Below the pieces are notes generated by a model, which saw nothing but the letters and a program-made list of their open reading frames with translations, ran no database searches and was not told where the DNA came from. From Shimia sp. (GTDB lineage: Bacteria > Pseudomonadota > Alphaproteobacteria > Rhodobacterales > Rhodobacteraceae), in contig JAAENN010000029.1 in assembly GCA_024224295.1 (NCBI GenBank), positions 62,001 to 126,000 on the forward strand: a stretch of DNA of 64,000 nt, in the 5' to 3' direction. Positions 16,854 to 25,165 of the stretch are shown here, in pieces. The translations under genes were made by a program, and so were the position numbers. How positions within the stretch are numbered: the stretch's first letter is position 1; the number at the start of each line of letters is the position of its first letter.

Positions 16854-18695
16854 ATGTTCAAGTTCTTCGAGACCCTTGTTGACCCTTATTGCGACTACGA
16901 CGAAGTAGATACGCCCCCCACCAAGCTGTGGCCGTTTATGCGCGACTATGCGCGGCCGTTCCGCAAAGTCTTTGTTTTTGCTACAATAATGTCGGTAATC
17001 GTGGCCGCTGTAGAGATCGGATTGATCGCCTACATGGGCCGTATTGTGGATCTTTTGAGTGGGGATCCCTCGCAAGTCTGGGCTGATCACGGCACCGAGT
17101 TCATCTTGGTCATCCTCTTTGTGCTTTTCCTGCGCCCTGCGTTGCAGGCGTTTGACGTGCTCTTGCTTAACAACACACTGCTGCCAAACTTCGGCACCCT
17201 GATCCGCTGGCGCGCCCATAAACATGTTTTGCGTCAATCGGTTGGCTGGTTCGAGAATGATTTCGCAGGCCGCATTGCCAACCGGATCATGCAGACCCCA
17301 CCTGCGGCTGGCGAAGCAGTATTTCAGGTGTTTGACGCCATCACCTTCTCCATCGCTTATGTCGTTGGGGCAGCTATCCTTTTGGCCGATGCCGACCCGC
17401 GTTTGGTGCTGCCGATGTTGGGCTGGTTGGTGCTCTACGGCTTCCTAGTAAAATGGACGGTGAAGCGTGTTGGCCCAGCGTCGCAAAGGGCATCTGATGC
17501 TCGCTCCAAAGTCACCGGTCGCGTGGTGGATGCCTACACGAACATTCATTCGGTGAAGCTCTTTGCACACAACAAAAGAGAACTGGACTACGCCAAAGAA
17601 GCCATTGAGTATTCACGCGAAACCTTTCAGGCGGAGATGCGCATCTTCACCTTGATGGATGTGATGTTGGTGCTGCTCAACGGCGTTCTTATTGTGAGCG
17701 TGGTGGGTTGGGCCATCTGGCTCTGGATGCAAGGTTTGGCCAGCGTCGGTGTTGTCGCCGCAGCCACCGCATTGAGCCTTCGTTTGAACGCCATGACCGG
17801 TTGGATAATGTGGGCACTGACGTCCTTCTTCCGTCAGCTGGGTGTTGTGGCCGAAGGTATGGAAACCATCGCCCAACCGATTGATTTGGTTGATGCGTCC
17901 AGCGCAAAGTTGCTCGATTTTGCGAACGGTAAGATCGAGCTGCAGAACCTGACGCACCACTACGGACGTGGGAGCGGTGGTTTGGACAATATCTCACTGA
18001 CAATCGCCCCTGGTGAAAAGGTGGGTCTGATCGGCCGCTCCGGTGCTGGTAAGTCCACTTTGGTGAAACTGCTCTTGCGGTTTTATGACGCCGAAAAGGG
18101 AAAAATTCTTATTGATAGTCAGGATATTACCGCTGTCACGCAAAACAGCCTGCGCGACAATATTGGTATGGTGCAACAGGACAGTTCGCTGCTGCATCGG
18201 TCCGTTCGGGATAACTTGTTATACGGTCGCCCAGATGCATCTGAATCAGACATGATAGCTGCGGCAAAAAAAGCAGAGGCGCATGACTTTATTCTGGATC
18301 TTGAAGATCAGGAAGGACGTACAGGATACGATGCGCATGTTGGAGAGCGCGGCGTAAAACTCTCCGGAGGTCAGCGCCAGCGAATCACCTTGGCGCGTGT
18401 GATACTAAAAGATGCGCCGATTTTGCTTTTGGACGAAGCGACAAGCGCCTTGGACAGCGAAGTTGAATCCGCGATTCAACGCACACTATACGGCATGATG
18501 GCGGGTAAAACCGTGATCGCCATTGCGCACCGCCTGTCCACGATTGCGGAGATGGACCGCATACTGGTGCTCGATCGGGGTCATATTGTGGAGCAAGGCA
18601 GTCATGCGGAGCTGCTTGCGCAAAATGGTCTCTACGCTGGCTTCTGGGCGCGCCAGTCTGGCGGCTTCCTGAACGCGGATGAAGCGACGGAGTAA
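16854..18695 (+). CDS. ABC exporter, fused membrane and ATPase domains
   Basis: A 613-residue half-transporter that likely works as a homodimer. The membrane domain (about 1-330) shows six hydrophobic segments; the ATPase has GRSGAGKST (Walker A), LSGGQRQR (signature), ILLLDEATSALD (Walker B) and AIAHRLSTI (switch histidine). The subtype is the lipid/multidrug exporter group; the substrate is unknown. The start is ATG 16854, with AGGA 8 bases upstream, not the in-frame upstream ATG that lacks a site. Confidence 0.92.
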   Translation: MFKFFETLVDPYCDYDEVDTPPTKLWPFMRDYARPFRKVFVFATIMSVIVAAVEIGLIAYMGRIVDLLSGDPSQVWADHGTEFILVILFVLFLRPALQAFDVLLLNNTLLPNFGTLIRWRAHKHVLRQSVGWFENDFAGRIANRIMQTPPAAGEAVFQVFDAITFSIAYVVGAAILLADADPRLVLPMLGWLVLYGFLVKWTVKRVGPASQRASDARSKVTGRVVDAYTNIHSVKLFAHNKRELDYAKEAIEYSRETFQAEMRIFTLMDVMLVLLNGVLIVSVVGWAIWLWMQGLASVGVVAAATALSLRLNAMTGWIMWALTSFFRQLGVVAEGMETIAQPIDLVDASSAKLLDFANGKIELQNLTHHYGRGSGGLDNISLTIAPGEKVGLIGRSGAGKSTLVKLLLRFYDAEKGKILIDSQDITAVTQNSLRDNIGMVQQDSSLLHRSVRDNLLYGRPDASESDMIAAAKKAEAHDFILDLEDQEGRTGYDAHVGERGVKLSGGQRQRITLARVILKDAPILLLDEATSALDSEVESAIQRTLYGMMAGKTVIAIAHRLSTIAEMDRILVLDRGHIVEQGSHAELLAQNGLYAGFWARQSGGFLNADEATE

Positions 18696-18733
18696 AGTTT
18701 GACCTTGTGCCTGTCCCCCACTAAGGGACGAGA

Positions 18734-19948
18734 ATGAGCCAGATTGAAATCCAGCGTTTGGGGTTGCACGGCGACGGGATCGCCGACGGCCCAATCTATG
18801 CCCCTTTGACCCTTCCCGGTGAGGCCGTGGAGGGGGACATTGACGGCGACCGCCTGATCAACATGCGGGTGGTGACACCGTCCGAGCATCGTGTGAAAGC
18901 GCCCTGTCGCCACTTCAAATCCTGTGGCGGATGCCAATTGCAACATGCCTCTGACGCGTTCCTTGCGGACTGGAAAGTGGAAGTGGTGCGACAGGCGCTT
19001 GCGGCGCAGGGATTGGAAACAGACTTGCGCCCGATTGCGACCTCCCCCGCCAAGTCACGTCGCCGTGCGGTGTTATCGGCACGCCGAACCAAGAAGGCAG
19101 CCTTAGTCGGCTTTCATGCCCGCGCGTCTGACGTCATCGTCGAGGTTCCAGATTGCCAACTTCTGCATCCGGAACTTTTGACTGCCCGTGACGTGATCGC
19201 GCATCTGACTCAGATTGGCGGATCCCGTAAAGGCGAGCTGAGCGCTACCGTGACCTTGTCTGACGTGGGTTTTGACTTGTCAGTAGTGGGTGGGAAAGAG
19301 CTGGATGGTCCGCTTCTGGCAAGGATAGCGCAGGAAGTGGAGCGGTTCAGCTTGGCGCGTCTGACATGGGATGGTGAGGTGATTGCTACCCTTGTTGCCC
19401 CTGCCCAAAGCTTTGGCGCTGCTTCTGTCGTGCCACCTCCTGGCGCGTTTTTGCAGGCCACCAAAGATGGCGAATCGGCTCTATTGAGTGCGGTAGAAAG
19501 CGCGATTACCCAAGGGGATTCGGGTATCGACCTTTTTGCTGGATCAGGCACGTTTACACTGCCGTTGGCATCTAAGTTCCGGATGCACGGCATTGAGGGA
19601 GAGAACGCCATGATCCAAGCTCTGGATTCCGGTTGGCGAAAATCTCGGGATCTCAAACTGGTAACCACTGAAGTACGAGATCTTTTCCGAAATCCGGTTG
19701 TTGCGGAAGATCTTAGTTATAACTTTGCAGTGATTGATCCGCCTCGTGCAGGGGCAGAGGCACAGGTTGCGGAACTGGCCAAATCGAACCTTGCTGAGAT
19801 CGCTTATGTGTCCTGTAATCCTGTGACATTTGCGCGAGATGCGGCCGTTCTGATCAAGTCGGGGTACTGCCTAGATTGGGTGCAAACCGTCGATCAATTC
19901 CGATGGTCCTCTCATGTGGAATTGGCTTCAAGGTTTGTTCGGAAATAG
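18734..19948 (+). CDS. 23S rRNA (uracil-C5) methyltransferase, RlmD/RumA type
   Basis: A 404-residue SAM-dependent RNA methyltransferase. PCRHFKSCGGCQLQH gives three of the four cysteines of a [4Fe-4S] cluster, and VPDCQLLHP gives the fourth. DLFAGSGTFTLPLA is the SAM-binding motif; DPPRAG and SCNPVTFARD carry the catalytic cysteine motif of the TrmA/RumA family. The cluster argues for RlmD/RumA (methylating 23S rRNA) rather than TrmA, but the exact target is an inference. An inverted repeat follows its stop. Confidence 0.9.
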   Translation: MSQIEIQRLGLHGDGIADGPIYAPLTLPGEAVEGDIDGDRLINMRVVTPSEHRVKAPCRHFKSCGGCQLQHASDAFLADWKVEVVRQALAAQGLETDLRPIATSPAKSRRRAVLSARRTKKAALVGFHARASDVIVEVPDCQLLHPELLTARDVIAHLTQIGGSRKGELSATVTLSDVGFDLSVVGGKELDGPLLARIAQEVERFSLARLTWDGEVIATLVAPAQSFGAASVVPPPGAFLQATKDGESALLSAVESAITQGDSGIDLFAGSGTFTLPLASKFRMHGIEGENAMIQALDSGWRKSRDLKLVTTEVRDLFRNPVVAEDLSYNFAVIDPPRAGAEAQVAELAKSNLAEIAYVSCNPVTFARDAAVLIKSGYCLDWVQTVDQFRWSSHVELASRFVRK

Positions 19949-19960
19949 CTGCTATCACGC

Positions 19961-19983
19961 AGCCGTGAGAGGCCATCACGGCT
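19961..19983 (+). terminator. stem-loop after the RNA methyltransferase gene
   Basis: AGCCGTGA, a 7-base loop and TCACGGCT form a perfect 8-bp stem 12 bases after the stop codon. No T-run follows, so it may be a factor-dependent end or an RNA-stabilising structure. Confidence 0.5.
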
Positions 19984-20033
19984 GAAATCTGTTAAAAGAC
20001 CTCAAAATGAGGCAGGGTACATAAAGGACCTAC

Positions 20034-20531
20034 ATGATGCGTTTGATGTCCGCGTTGTTGATTGCGGTTTTGACGTTTGGCTTGGCGAGCTGTTCCAGTA
20101 AATTTATGCGATATAATGGTCCTGAAGTGACCCGCGTTGCTGTGTTTAAAGAGCAGCGCAAGATTTATCTCATGCACCACAAAAAGGTGCTGAAGTCTTA
20201 CGATATGCACCTTGGTTTTCAGCCAATTGGACATAAGCAAGTTGAGGGTGACGGGAAGACACCGGAAGGCGATTACTTCATTGATCGCCGCAATCCCAAC
20301 AGCCAGTTTTATCTCTCGATTGGCGTGTCTTATCCGAATAACGTCGATCGTGCGCACGCTGCTTCGTTGGGAAGATCACCTGGTGGGGATATCTTTATAC
20401 ATGGCCGCCCCAAGAAGTATCGGGATGGCAAGGACGATTGGACAGCAGGTTGTATCGCGGTCACTGATCGGGAAATGCGTGAAATTTATGCTATGGTAAA
20501 CAACGGTACCGTTATTTCGATCTACCCCTGA
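20034..20531 (+). CDS. lipoprotein with L,D-transpeptidase (YkuD) domain
   Basis: A 165-residue envelope protein. The signal ends FGLASC, so Cys20 is probably lipid-modified. FIHGRPKKYRDGKDDWTAGC carries the histidine and the catalytic Cys of the YkuD fold (HG followed by [ST]xGC). L,D-transpeptidases form meso-diaminopimelate cross-links or attach lipoproteins to peptidoglycan. Two ATGs (20034, 20037) are both acceptably spaced from AAGGA. The 3' end overlaps the convergent CAP gene by 10 bp. A second YkuD gene lies 670 bp away. Confidence 0.9.
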   Translation: MMRLMSALLIAVLTFGLASCSSKFMRYNGPEVTRVAVFKEQRKIYLMHHKKVLKSYDMHLGFQPIGHKQVEGDGKTPEGDYFIDRRNPNSQFYLSIGVSYPNNVDRAHAASLGRSPGGDIFIHGRPKKYRDGKDDWTAGCIAVTDREMREIYAMVNNGTVISIYP

Positions 20532-21037
20532 AAATCGGCTAATTGCACCGCGGTGCGCTTGCCCATCACCAAAGTCCACCAGATCTTTCCGCTGTCTTCC
20601 TGGAACCAAGCAAATCCCATGTCCTGTGCTTTCGGGTCCAAGATCACAGCGCGGGTGTCGTCCTGCTGCATCCAGGCTCCAAGGGTTTCGACCTCTGATT
20701 CGTAAGTTTCGCTGATGGTTTCACCGGCGAGGGTGCCGGAATAGCCTACACGGGCAACGCGGTCTAATGGCGAAGATCCGTCTGAGCCGAAGTGCCAAGG
20801 ACGATTCTGAAGAGACATATCACGAGAGTGCGTTGCAGCTGCCGCATTAAGTTGGGCATTCAGTTCAACGGCCGGAGCGCCGGACGCGGCGCGCAAGGCG
20901 TTGATAGAGTCGAGTACCTGATATTGCACTTTGGACGTGTTGCTGCCGGAAATCTTGTATTGCTTGGTGCTGGATCCGCCTGCACCACAGGCGACCAAAC
21001 CAAAAGCTGCTACCAGCAAAAGAGCAATTGCACGCAT
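20522..21037 (-). CDS. CAP-domain (SCP-like) lipoprotein
   Basis: A 171-residue protein. LLLVAAFGLVAC gives a lipobox with Cys17. The CAP domain shows the usual order: VLDSINALRAASGAPAVELN, an ATHSRDM block, WHFGSDG, a GETI block and a WWTLVMG end. In the family some of these His and Glu residues form a metal-binding site. Bacterial CAP proteins are envelope or secreted proteins of mostly unknown function. The gene is convergent with one L,D-transpeptidase gene (10-bp overlap) and divergent from another, so it sits in a small cell-wall cluster. Confidence 0.88.
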   Translation of the reverse strand: MRAIALLLVAAFGLVACGAGGSSTKQYKISGSNTSKVQYQVLDSINALRAASGAPAVELNAQLNAAAATHSRDMSLQNRPWHFGSDGSSPLDRVARVGYSGTLAGETISETYESEVETLGAWMQQDDTRAVILDPKAQDMGFAWFQEDSGKIWWTLVMGKRTAVQLADFQG

Positions 21038-21203
21038 TGTGTTCCCGTCCCATCAAATTAGCTCGCTGAGTCCTACCCGCCCAAAGTTGCCATGAAAACC
21101 CACATCGGCGTGACATTGCTCTTTAACGCTTGATTGATTTGCGACTGCGGCATTCCGGCCATATGATTGGCCGGTCTTTTATTTGCGGGTTCTGGAGGAA
21201 CAA

Positions 21204-21800
21204 ATGGCTGTTGATCGGTCTGACAAACTTGGGCGTCGTGCCTTTCTCGCGAGTGGTGCTGCGTTCTTGAGCGCGCCGGCAATTGCTCAGACAGAGACTG
21301 GAACCACAGAGGTGGAGCGGGACTTGGATGAGATTGTTGTGCGCAACATTTCGAGCTTCCGTTCTTTGGATTGGGCGCCATACTTCGACAATCTCAAGAA
21401 CGGTGCCGTTTTGGTTGATGTCACATCCCGTGCGTTGCATTACTGGTCTGAAGACGAGTCCGTGTATAAGCTATATCCGACCTCTGTACCGCTGACCGAA
21501 GATCTCACACGTCGTGGGCGTACAAAAGTGGTGCGCAAGGTGGACGGCCCAAGCTGGCGCCCAACTCCTTCGATGAAGAAAAGGAACCCGGAATGGCCTG
21601 ACTATGTCGGTCCCGGTCCTGACAATCCATTGGGAACGCACGCTCTTTACTTGAGCTGGACCTACTATCGAATCCACGGCACGCATGATACGCGAAAAAT
21701 TGGCCGTCGGTCGTCGAACGGGTGCATTGGTCTATACAACGAACACATCTCCGAATTGTTTTCGTTGACAAAAGTCGGCACACAAGTGTTGCTAATTTGA
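21204..21800 (+). CDS. L,D-transpeptidase (YkuD family) with Tat-type signal
   Basis: A 198-residue protein. KLGRRAFLASGAAF near the N-terminus is a twin-arginine signal ending APAIAQ. The catalytic region is IHGTHDTRKIGRR followed by SSNGCIGLYN, the classical HGT...S-x-G-C motif. GGAGGAA lies 4 bases before ATG 21204; the in-frame upstream start at 21183 has no such site. Export through Tat suggests folding in the cytoplasm. It resembles ErfK/YbiS enzymes that cross-link peptidoglycan. Confidence 0.92.
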   Translation: MAVDRSDKLGRRAFLASGAAFLSAPAIAQTETGTTEVERDLDEIVVRNISSFRSLDWAPYFDNLKNGAVLVDVTSRALHYWSEDESVYKLYPTSVPLTEDLTRRGRTKVVRKVDGPSWRPTPSMKKRNPEWPDYVGPGPDNPLGTHALYLSWTYYRIHGTHDTRKIGRRSSNGCIGLYNEHISELFSLTKVGTQVLLI

Positions 21801-21947
21801 CGACATTTGGGCATCGGTAGCGAGCTTTCGGTATTCTTGGGTTTGCAAAGCCGGTGTTTTGCTGTTTAGACATTTCCTACGAGGTAAGTCTTGGGTGCTT
21901 GTCATCGCCCTCATTGTATTGGTGGCAAGCGAATTCTGGAGGATACT

Positions 21948-22130
21948 ATGAAGAAACTCGTTCTCGCTGCTGCTCTGACTGCTGCTGCTTCCACCGCATT
22001 CGCGGGCAACATGGCCGATCCGGTTGTTGAACCTGTTGTAATCGAAGAAGCAGCTGGTAGCTCCGGCAATGACGTTTGGGTTCCGCTTCTGCTGCTGGTC
22101 ATCGTGGCCGCCGCTGCAAGCGCATCCTAA
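21948..22130 (+). CDS. 60-residue secreted or membrane protein of unknown function
   Basis: A start at ATG 21948 with GGAGG 6 bases upstream gives 60 residues: a signal peptide (MKKLVLAAALTAAASTAFAG), an acidic Pro/Val-rich segment DPVVEPVVIEE, a short linker and a hydrophobic C-terminal stretch WVPLLLLVIVAAAASAS. The C-terminal hydrophobic segment can span a membrane. No family recognised. A strong terminator follows 23 bp later, so it is a stand-alone transcript. Confidence 0.8.
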   Translation: MKKLVLAAALTAAASTAFAGNMADPVVEPVVIEEAAGSSGNDVWVPLLLLVIVAAAASAS

Positions 22131-22153
22131 GTCGTAAAAACGACATGAAAATC

Positions 22154-22184
22154 AAAAAGGCGGAGCTATGCTCCGCCTTTTTTT
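22154..22184. terminator. bidirectional terminator
   Basis: GGCGGAG, loop CTATG and CTCCGCC are flanked by AAAAA and TTTTTTT, so the hairpin serves the small secreted-protein gene on the plus strand and hemH on the minus strand. Confidence 0.93.
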
Positions 22185-22219
22185 ATGGATTGTGTCGGGT
22201 GCCTCCTGGATAGGATAGG

Positions 22220-23272
22220 TTATTTCACCCATCCCCCGAGGTTTTCGTCAATAATCTTACACAGCGCAGAGATGTGAGATTCATTGTCATTAAGGCAGGG
22301 AATGTAGAGAAAGTCCTCTCCGCCCGCTTCCTCAAAGCTCTCCTTAATCTCTTCGTTAATCTCTTCAAGCGTTTCGATGCAATCGGCCGAGAACGCCGGC
22401 GCAATCACCGCAATGTTGATCTTGCCATCTTCTTGTGCCAGACGTGCGACTTCTTCAACAGTGTAAGGCCGCAGCCAGTCTTCTGGTCCAAATTGAGATT
22501 GGAAGGTCGTGCAAATATCGGTGTCTTCCCATCCCAGCCGCTCCTTGAGGAGGCGTGTCGTCTTTTGACAGTGGCAATGGTACGGGTCGCCTTCCATCAA
22601 GTAACGTTTAGGCATGCCGTGATACGACACGACAAGAAGTTCGGGGCGTTTTTTGGCTTTAGCATAGGCGTCTTCAACGGATTTTGCCAAAGCATCAATG
22701 TAGGCTGAATGCTCAAAATATGCAGGCACGGTACGCGCTGCTGGTTGCCATTTTTCCTGCATCAAGGCTCGGAAAAACTGGTCATTGGCTGTCGCGGAGG
22801 TTGCACCCGCATATTGGGGGTAGAGTGGAAAAAATAGTATACGTTCGCAACCCGCGCTTACCATTTCCCGGACTTTTGAGATCGTCGATGGATTGCCATA
22901 GCGCATACAGAAGTCGACCATGACTTGATCACCGTACTGATTTTTCATCGTTTCTTTGATCTTGGTTGTTTGGTCTTTGGTGATCACCATCAAAGGGCTT
23001 TCGCCGCGTTCTTTGTCCCAGATCGACTCATAAGCCTTACCGCTGGAAAAGGGACGTTTTGTCAAAATGATCAACTGTAGCAGTGGCTGCCACTTCCAAG
23101 AAGGATAGTCGATCACCCGTTTGTCGGAAAGAAATTCATTCAAATACCGACGCATGGGCCAGTACGAGTGGTCGTCCGGCGTGCCGAGGTTTGCTAAGAG
23201 AACGCCGGTTTTGCCTTGGGCCACCTTGGGGTGATCTTTGGGGGCGTGTGCCGGGCATGTAGCTTGGGTCAT
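22220..23272 (-). CDS. hemH: ferrochelatase
   Basis: A 350-residue enzyme inserting iron into protoporphyrin IX, the last step of heme synthesis. GVLLANLGTPD is the N-terminal signature; VVSYHGMPKRYL holds the catalytic histidine; SQFGPEDWLRPYT and APAFSADCIETLEEI are the other conserved blocks. ATG 23272 is chosen; GTG 23299, overlapping the stop of the upstream gene, is possible and would add 9 residues. It follows the NDUFAF5-like gene closely on the same strand. Confidence 0.96.
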   Translation of the reverse strand: MTQATCPAHAPKDHPKVAQGKTGVLLANLGTPDDHSYWPMRRYLNEFLSDKRVIDYPSWKWQPLLQLIILTKRPFSSGKAYESIWDKERGESPLMVITKDQTTKIKETMKNQYGDQVMVDFCMRYGNPSTISKVREMVSAGCERILFFPLYPQYAGATSATANDQFFRALMQEKWQPAARTVPAYFEHSAYIDALAKSVEDAYAKAKKRPELLVVSYHGMPKRYLMEGDPYHCHCQKTTRLLKERLGWEDTDICTTFQSQFGPEDWLRPYTVEEVARLAQEDGKINIAVIAPAFSADCIETLEEINEEIKESFEEAGGEDFLYIPCLNDNESHISALCKIIDENLGGWVK

Positions 23273-23295
23273 GTGTTGAGGTCCGTGTAAGTGAT

Positions 23296-24114
23296 TCACT
23301 TTGGCAATTTGAATTCAGACGTGCTCAGTGCGTCCGCGAGTCGGGTTTTTGCTGATCCAGGTCGCAGCGGTTTTGGCTGGTTGGCATCCGGTGCCCATCC
23401 AGTGAGAAAGATCAATTCGAAAGTCGCTGGGATACGCCCCGCGTCCATAAACGTATCTACGTAAATTTCACAGGCTCGGATCAAAACGGTGCGGCGTGTT
23501 GGTCGTTTTAGGCGGTCAACCAGAGCGTTGCCTTCTCCCATGGCGCGCAAGTCTTTCATGAGCGCCCATGGGGTTTCGTAGGTCACTTTTAATGGAACAG
23601 TGTCCGCAACCGGCAAGGCCAGTCCCGCCCGTTGCAAAAGTGCCCCGAGATCACGAATTTCTCCCATAGGAGCAATCCGAGGGGACAAACCGCCAGTGAT
23701 TTCTATCTCCGCCTGCGCCAATGCGGCGCGCAGTTCATGCAGAGTTTTTCCGCCAAATGTCACAGCGAGAAAGAAACCGTCAGCTTTCAACGCGCGCAGA
23801 CATTGAATGATTTGCCCAACAGGATCATCAGCCCAATGTAAGCCAAGGCCGTGGATCACCAAATCATGAGTTTGGCTTTCCAGATCCAGAGTATCATTGT
23901 CCGCAACGACCTTCGCATCCGGCAGACACCTCCGCCAACTGTTCGGGAACCCCGTCACGATTGCTGGCGCTGTAAACCCTCTGTTAACCATGCTGAGGCG
24001 ATCCTGTACTTCGGCAATGGCTGCATCGTGCAGAAACATGCCGTTGCTTAGGTCCGCGCGGGCGCGATTGCGTTGCAGCGCGATTGTGTCAGTAAGGCGA
24101 GGGTTGTTTTGCAT
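23296..24114 (-). CDS. NDUFAF5/BioC-like methyltransferase-fold protein
   Basis: A 272-residue SAM-dependent methyltransferase-fold protein. It has the order of the mitochondrial complex I assembly factor NDUFAF5 and its alphaproteobacterial relatives: ALQRNRARADL at the start, HDLVIHGLGLHWADDP as the post-motif strand, FGGKTLHELRAALAQAE and the late DLRAMGEGNAL. The canonical glycine-rich SAM loop (GxGxG) is weak here (IVTGFPNSW). NDUFAF5 hydroxylates an arginine of NDUFS7, so a role in NADH dehydrogenase assembly is a reasonable inference. It is divergent from comF and lies 23 bp upstream of hemH. Confidence 0.8.
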   Translation of the reverse strand: MQNNPRLTDTIALQRNRARADLSNGMFLHDAAIAEVQDRLSMVNRGFTAPAIVTGFPNSWRRCLPDAKVVADNDTLDLESQTHDLVIHGLGLHWADDPVGQIIQCLRALKADGFFLAVTFGGKTLHELRAALAQAEIEITGGLSPRIAPMGEIRDLGALLQRAGLALPVADTVPLKVTYETPWALMKDLRAMGEGNALVDRLKRPTRRTVLIRACEIYVDTFMDAGRIPATFELIFLTGWAPDANQPKPLRPGSAKTRLADALSTSEFKLPK

Positions 24115-24132
24115 GTTCCGGACAATAGGCAG

Positions 24133-24861
24133 GTGAAGGTCAAGTTACAAACCGCCTTACACCTTTTATTCCTGCCACGGTGTGTGGCTTGTGGCCACAT
24201 GGTTGAAAGCGATTTTGGGCTGTGTTCCGAATGTTGGTCGCAGACGGCTTTCATTGGCGGAGCGGTCTGTGACAGTTGCGGCCGACCAGTGACCGCAGAG
24301 GCCTCGGAGAATCGCGTTGTCTGTGATGCTTGCCTGTCGGATCCGCCTCCATGGTCGCGTGGTCGGTCAGCGATTTTGTACAATGGAGCTGGTCGCAGTT
24401 TGATCCTTGCTTTCAAGCACGGTGATCGTACGGACATCGCTAGACCGGCGGCGCAATGGCTGTACCAAGCGTCTCGTCCCGTTTTGGCAGACGTCGATGT
24501 GATTGCGCCAGTGCCGTTGCATCGCCTACGTTTTCTGAAGCGGCGGTATAATCAAGCGGCCTTGTTGGCGAAGAATCTGGCGGCTCTAACCAGTGTTCCG
24601 TTTTGTCCTGACCTGTTGCTGCGTACCAAGGGGTTGGGTGGGTTGGAGGGGTTGAGTGCGGCAGAGCGGGCGGAAAAGCTGCGAGGGGCGATCGAACCCA
24701 ATCGACGAAGGACGCATCTGATCGCTGGTGCCAAGGTCCTTCTTGTTGATGATGTTTTGACCAGTGGTGCAACTTTGCGCGCCGCAACGCAGGCCTGCCT
24801 CACTGCAAATGCCAAAGAAGTGTGTGTGGCAACACTGGCGCGCGTTGCAAAGGATGCATAA
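24133..24861 (+). CDS. comF: ComF-family phosphoribosyltransferase-like protein
   Basis: A 242-residue protein. An N-terminal zinc-finger part has several Cys pairs (RCVACG, CSECW, CDSCG, CDAC). The C-terminal part is a phosphoribosyltransferase fold with VLLVDDVLTSGATL as the PRPP loop. ComF proteins act in DNA uptake in naturally competent bacteria; in other alphaproteobacteria the role is unclear. The start is placed at GTG 24133 by comparison with the family's usual beginning before LQTAL; TTG 24109 is an alternative. It is divergent from the NDUFAF5-like gene. Confidence 0.88.
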   Translation: MKVKLQTALHLLFLPRCVACGHMVESDFGLCSECWSQTAFIGGAVCDSCGRPVTAEASENRVVCDACLSDPPPWSRGRSAILYNGAGRSLILAFKHGDRTDIARPAAQWLYQASRPVLADVDVIAPVPLHRLRFLKRRYNQAALLAKNLAALTSVPFCPDLLLRTKGLGGLEGLSAAERAEKLRGAIEPNRRRTHLIAGAKVLLVDDVLTSGATLRAATQACLTANAKEVCVATLARVAKDA

Positions 24862-24901
24862 ATGCCGGACAACGGAAAACAGGAAATCACGAGGAAACGC
24901 T

Positions 24902-25159
24902 ATGCAGCCGGTCGAGATCTACACTAGCCCACTTTGCGGGTTTTGCCACGCAGCCAAACGGCTTTTGACCCAAAAAAACGTCTCGTTTGTCGAGATCGAT
25001 GTTTTGCAAGACCCTAACCGCAAGCCGGAGATGATCACCCGGGCCAATGGTGGCCGCACTGTGCCGCAAATTTTCATTGGCGACACACATGTTGGGGGTT
25101 GTGATGATCTCTATGCGTTGGAACGTGCTGGCAAGCTTGACCCATTGTTGGCAGCGTAA
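24902..25159 (+). CDS. grxC: glutaredoxin
   Basis: An 85-residue thioredoxin-fold protein that reduces disulfides with glutathione. The active site is CGFC (Cys12, Cys15) rather than the CPYC of most class I glutaredoxins, so its redox potential may differ. The cis-proline motif TVPQIFIG and the GGCDDLYAL end are as expected. ATG 24902 has AGGA 7 bases upstream. It is followed after 6 bp by the nitrilase gene. Confidence 0.93.
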   Translation: MQPVEIYTSPLCGFCHAAKRLLTQKNVSFVEIDVLQDPNRKPEMITRANGGRTVPQIFIGDTHVGGCDDLYALERAGKLDPLLAA

Positions 25160-25165
25160 CTGAGC

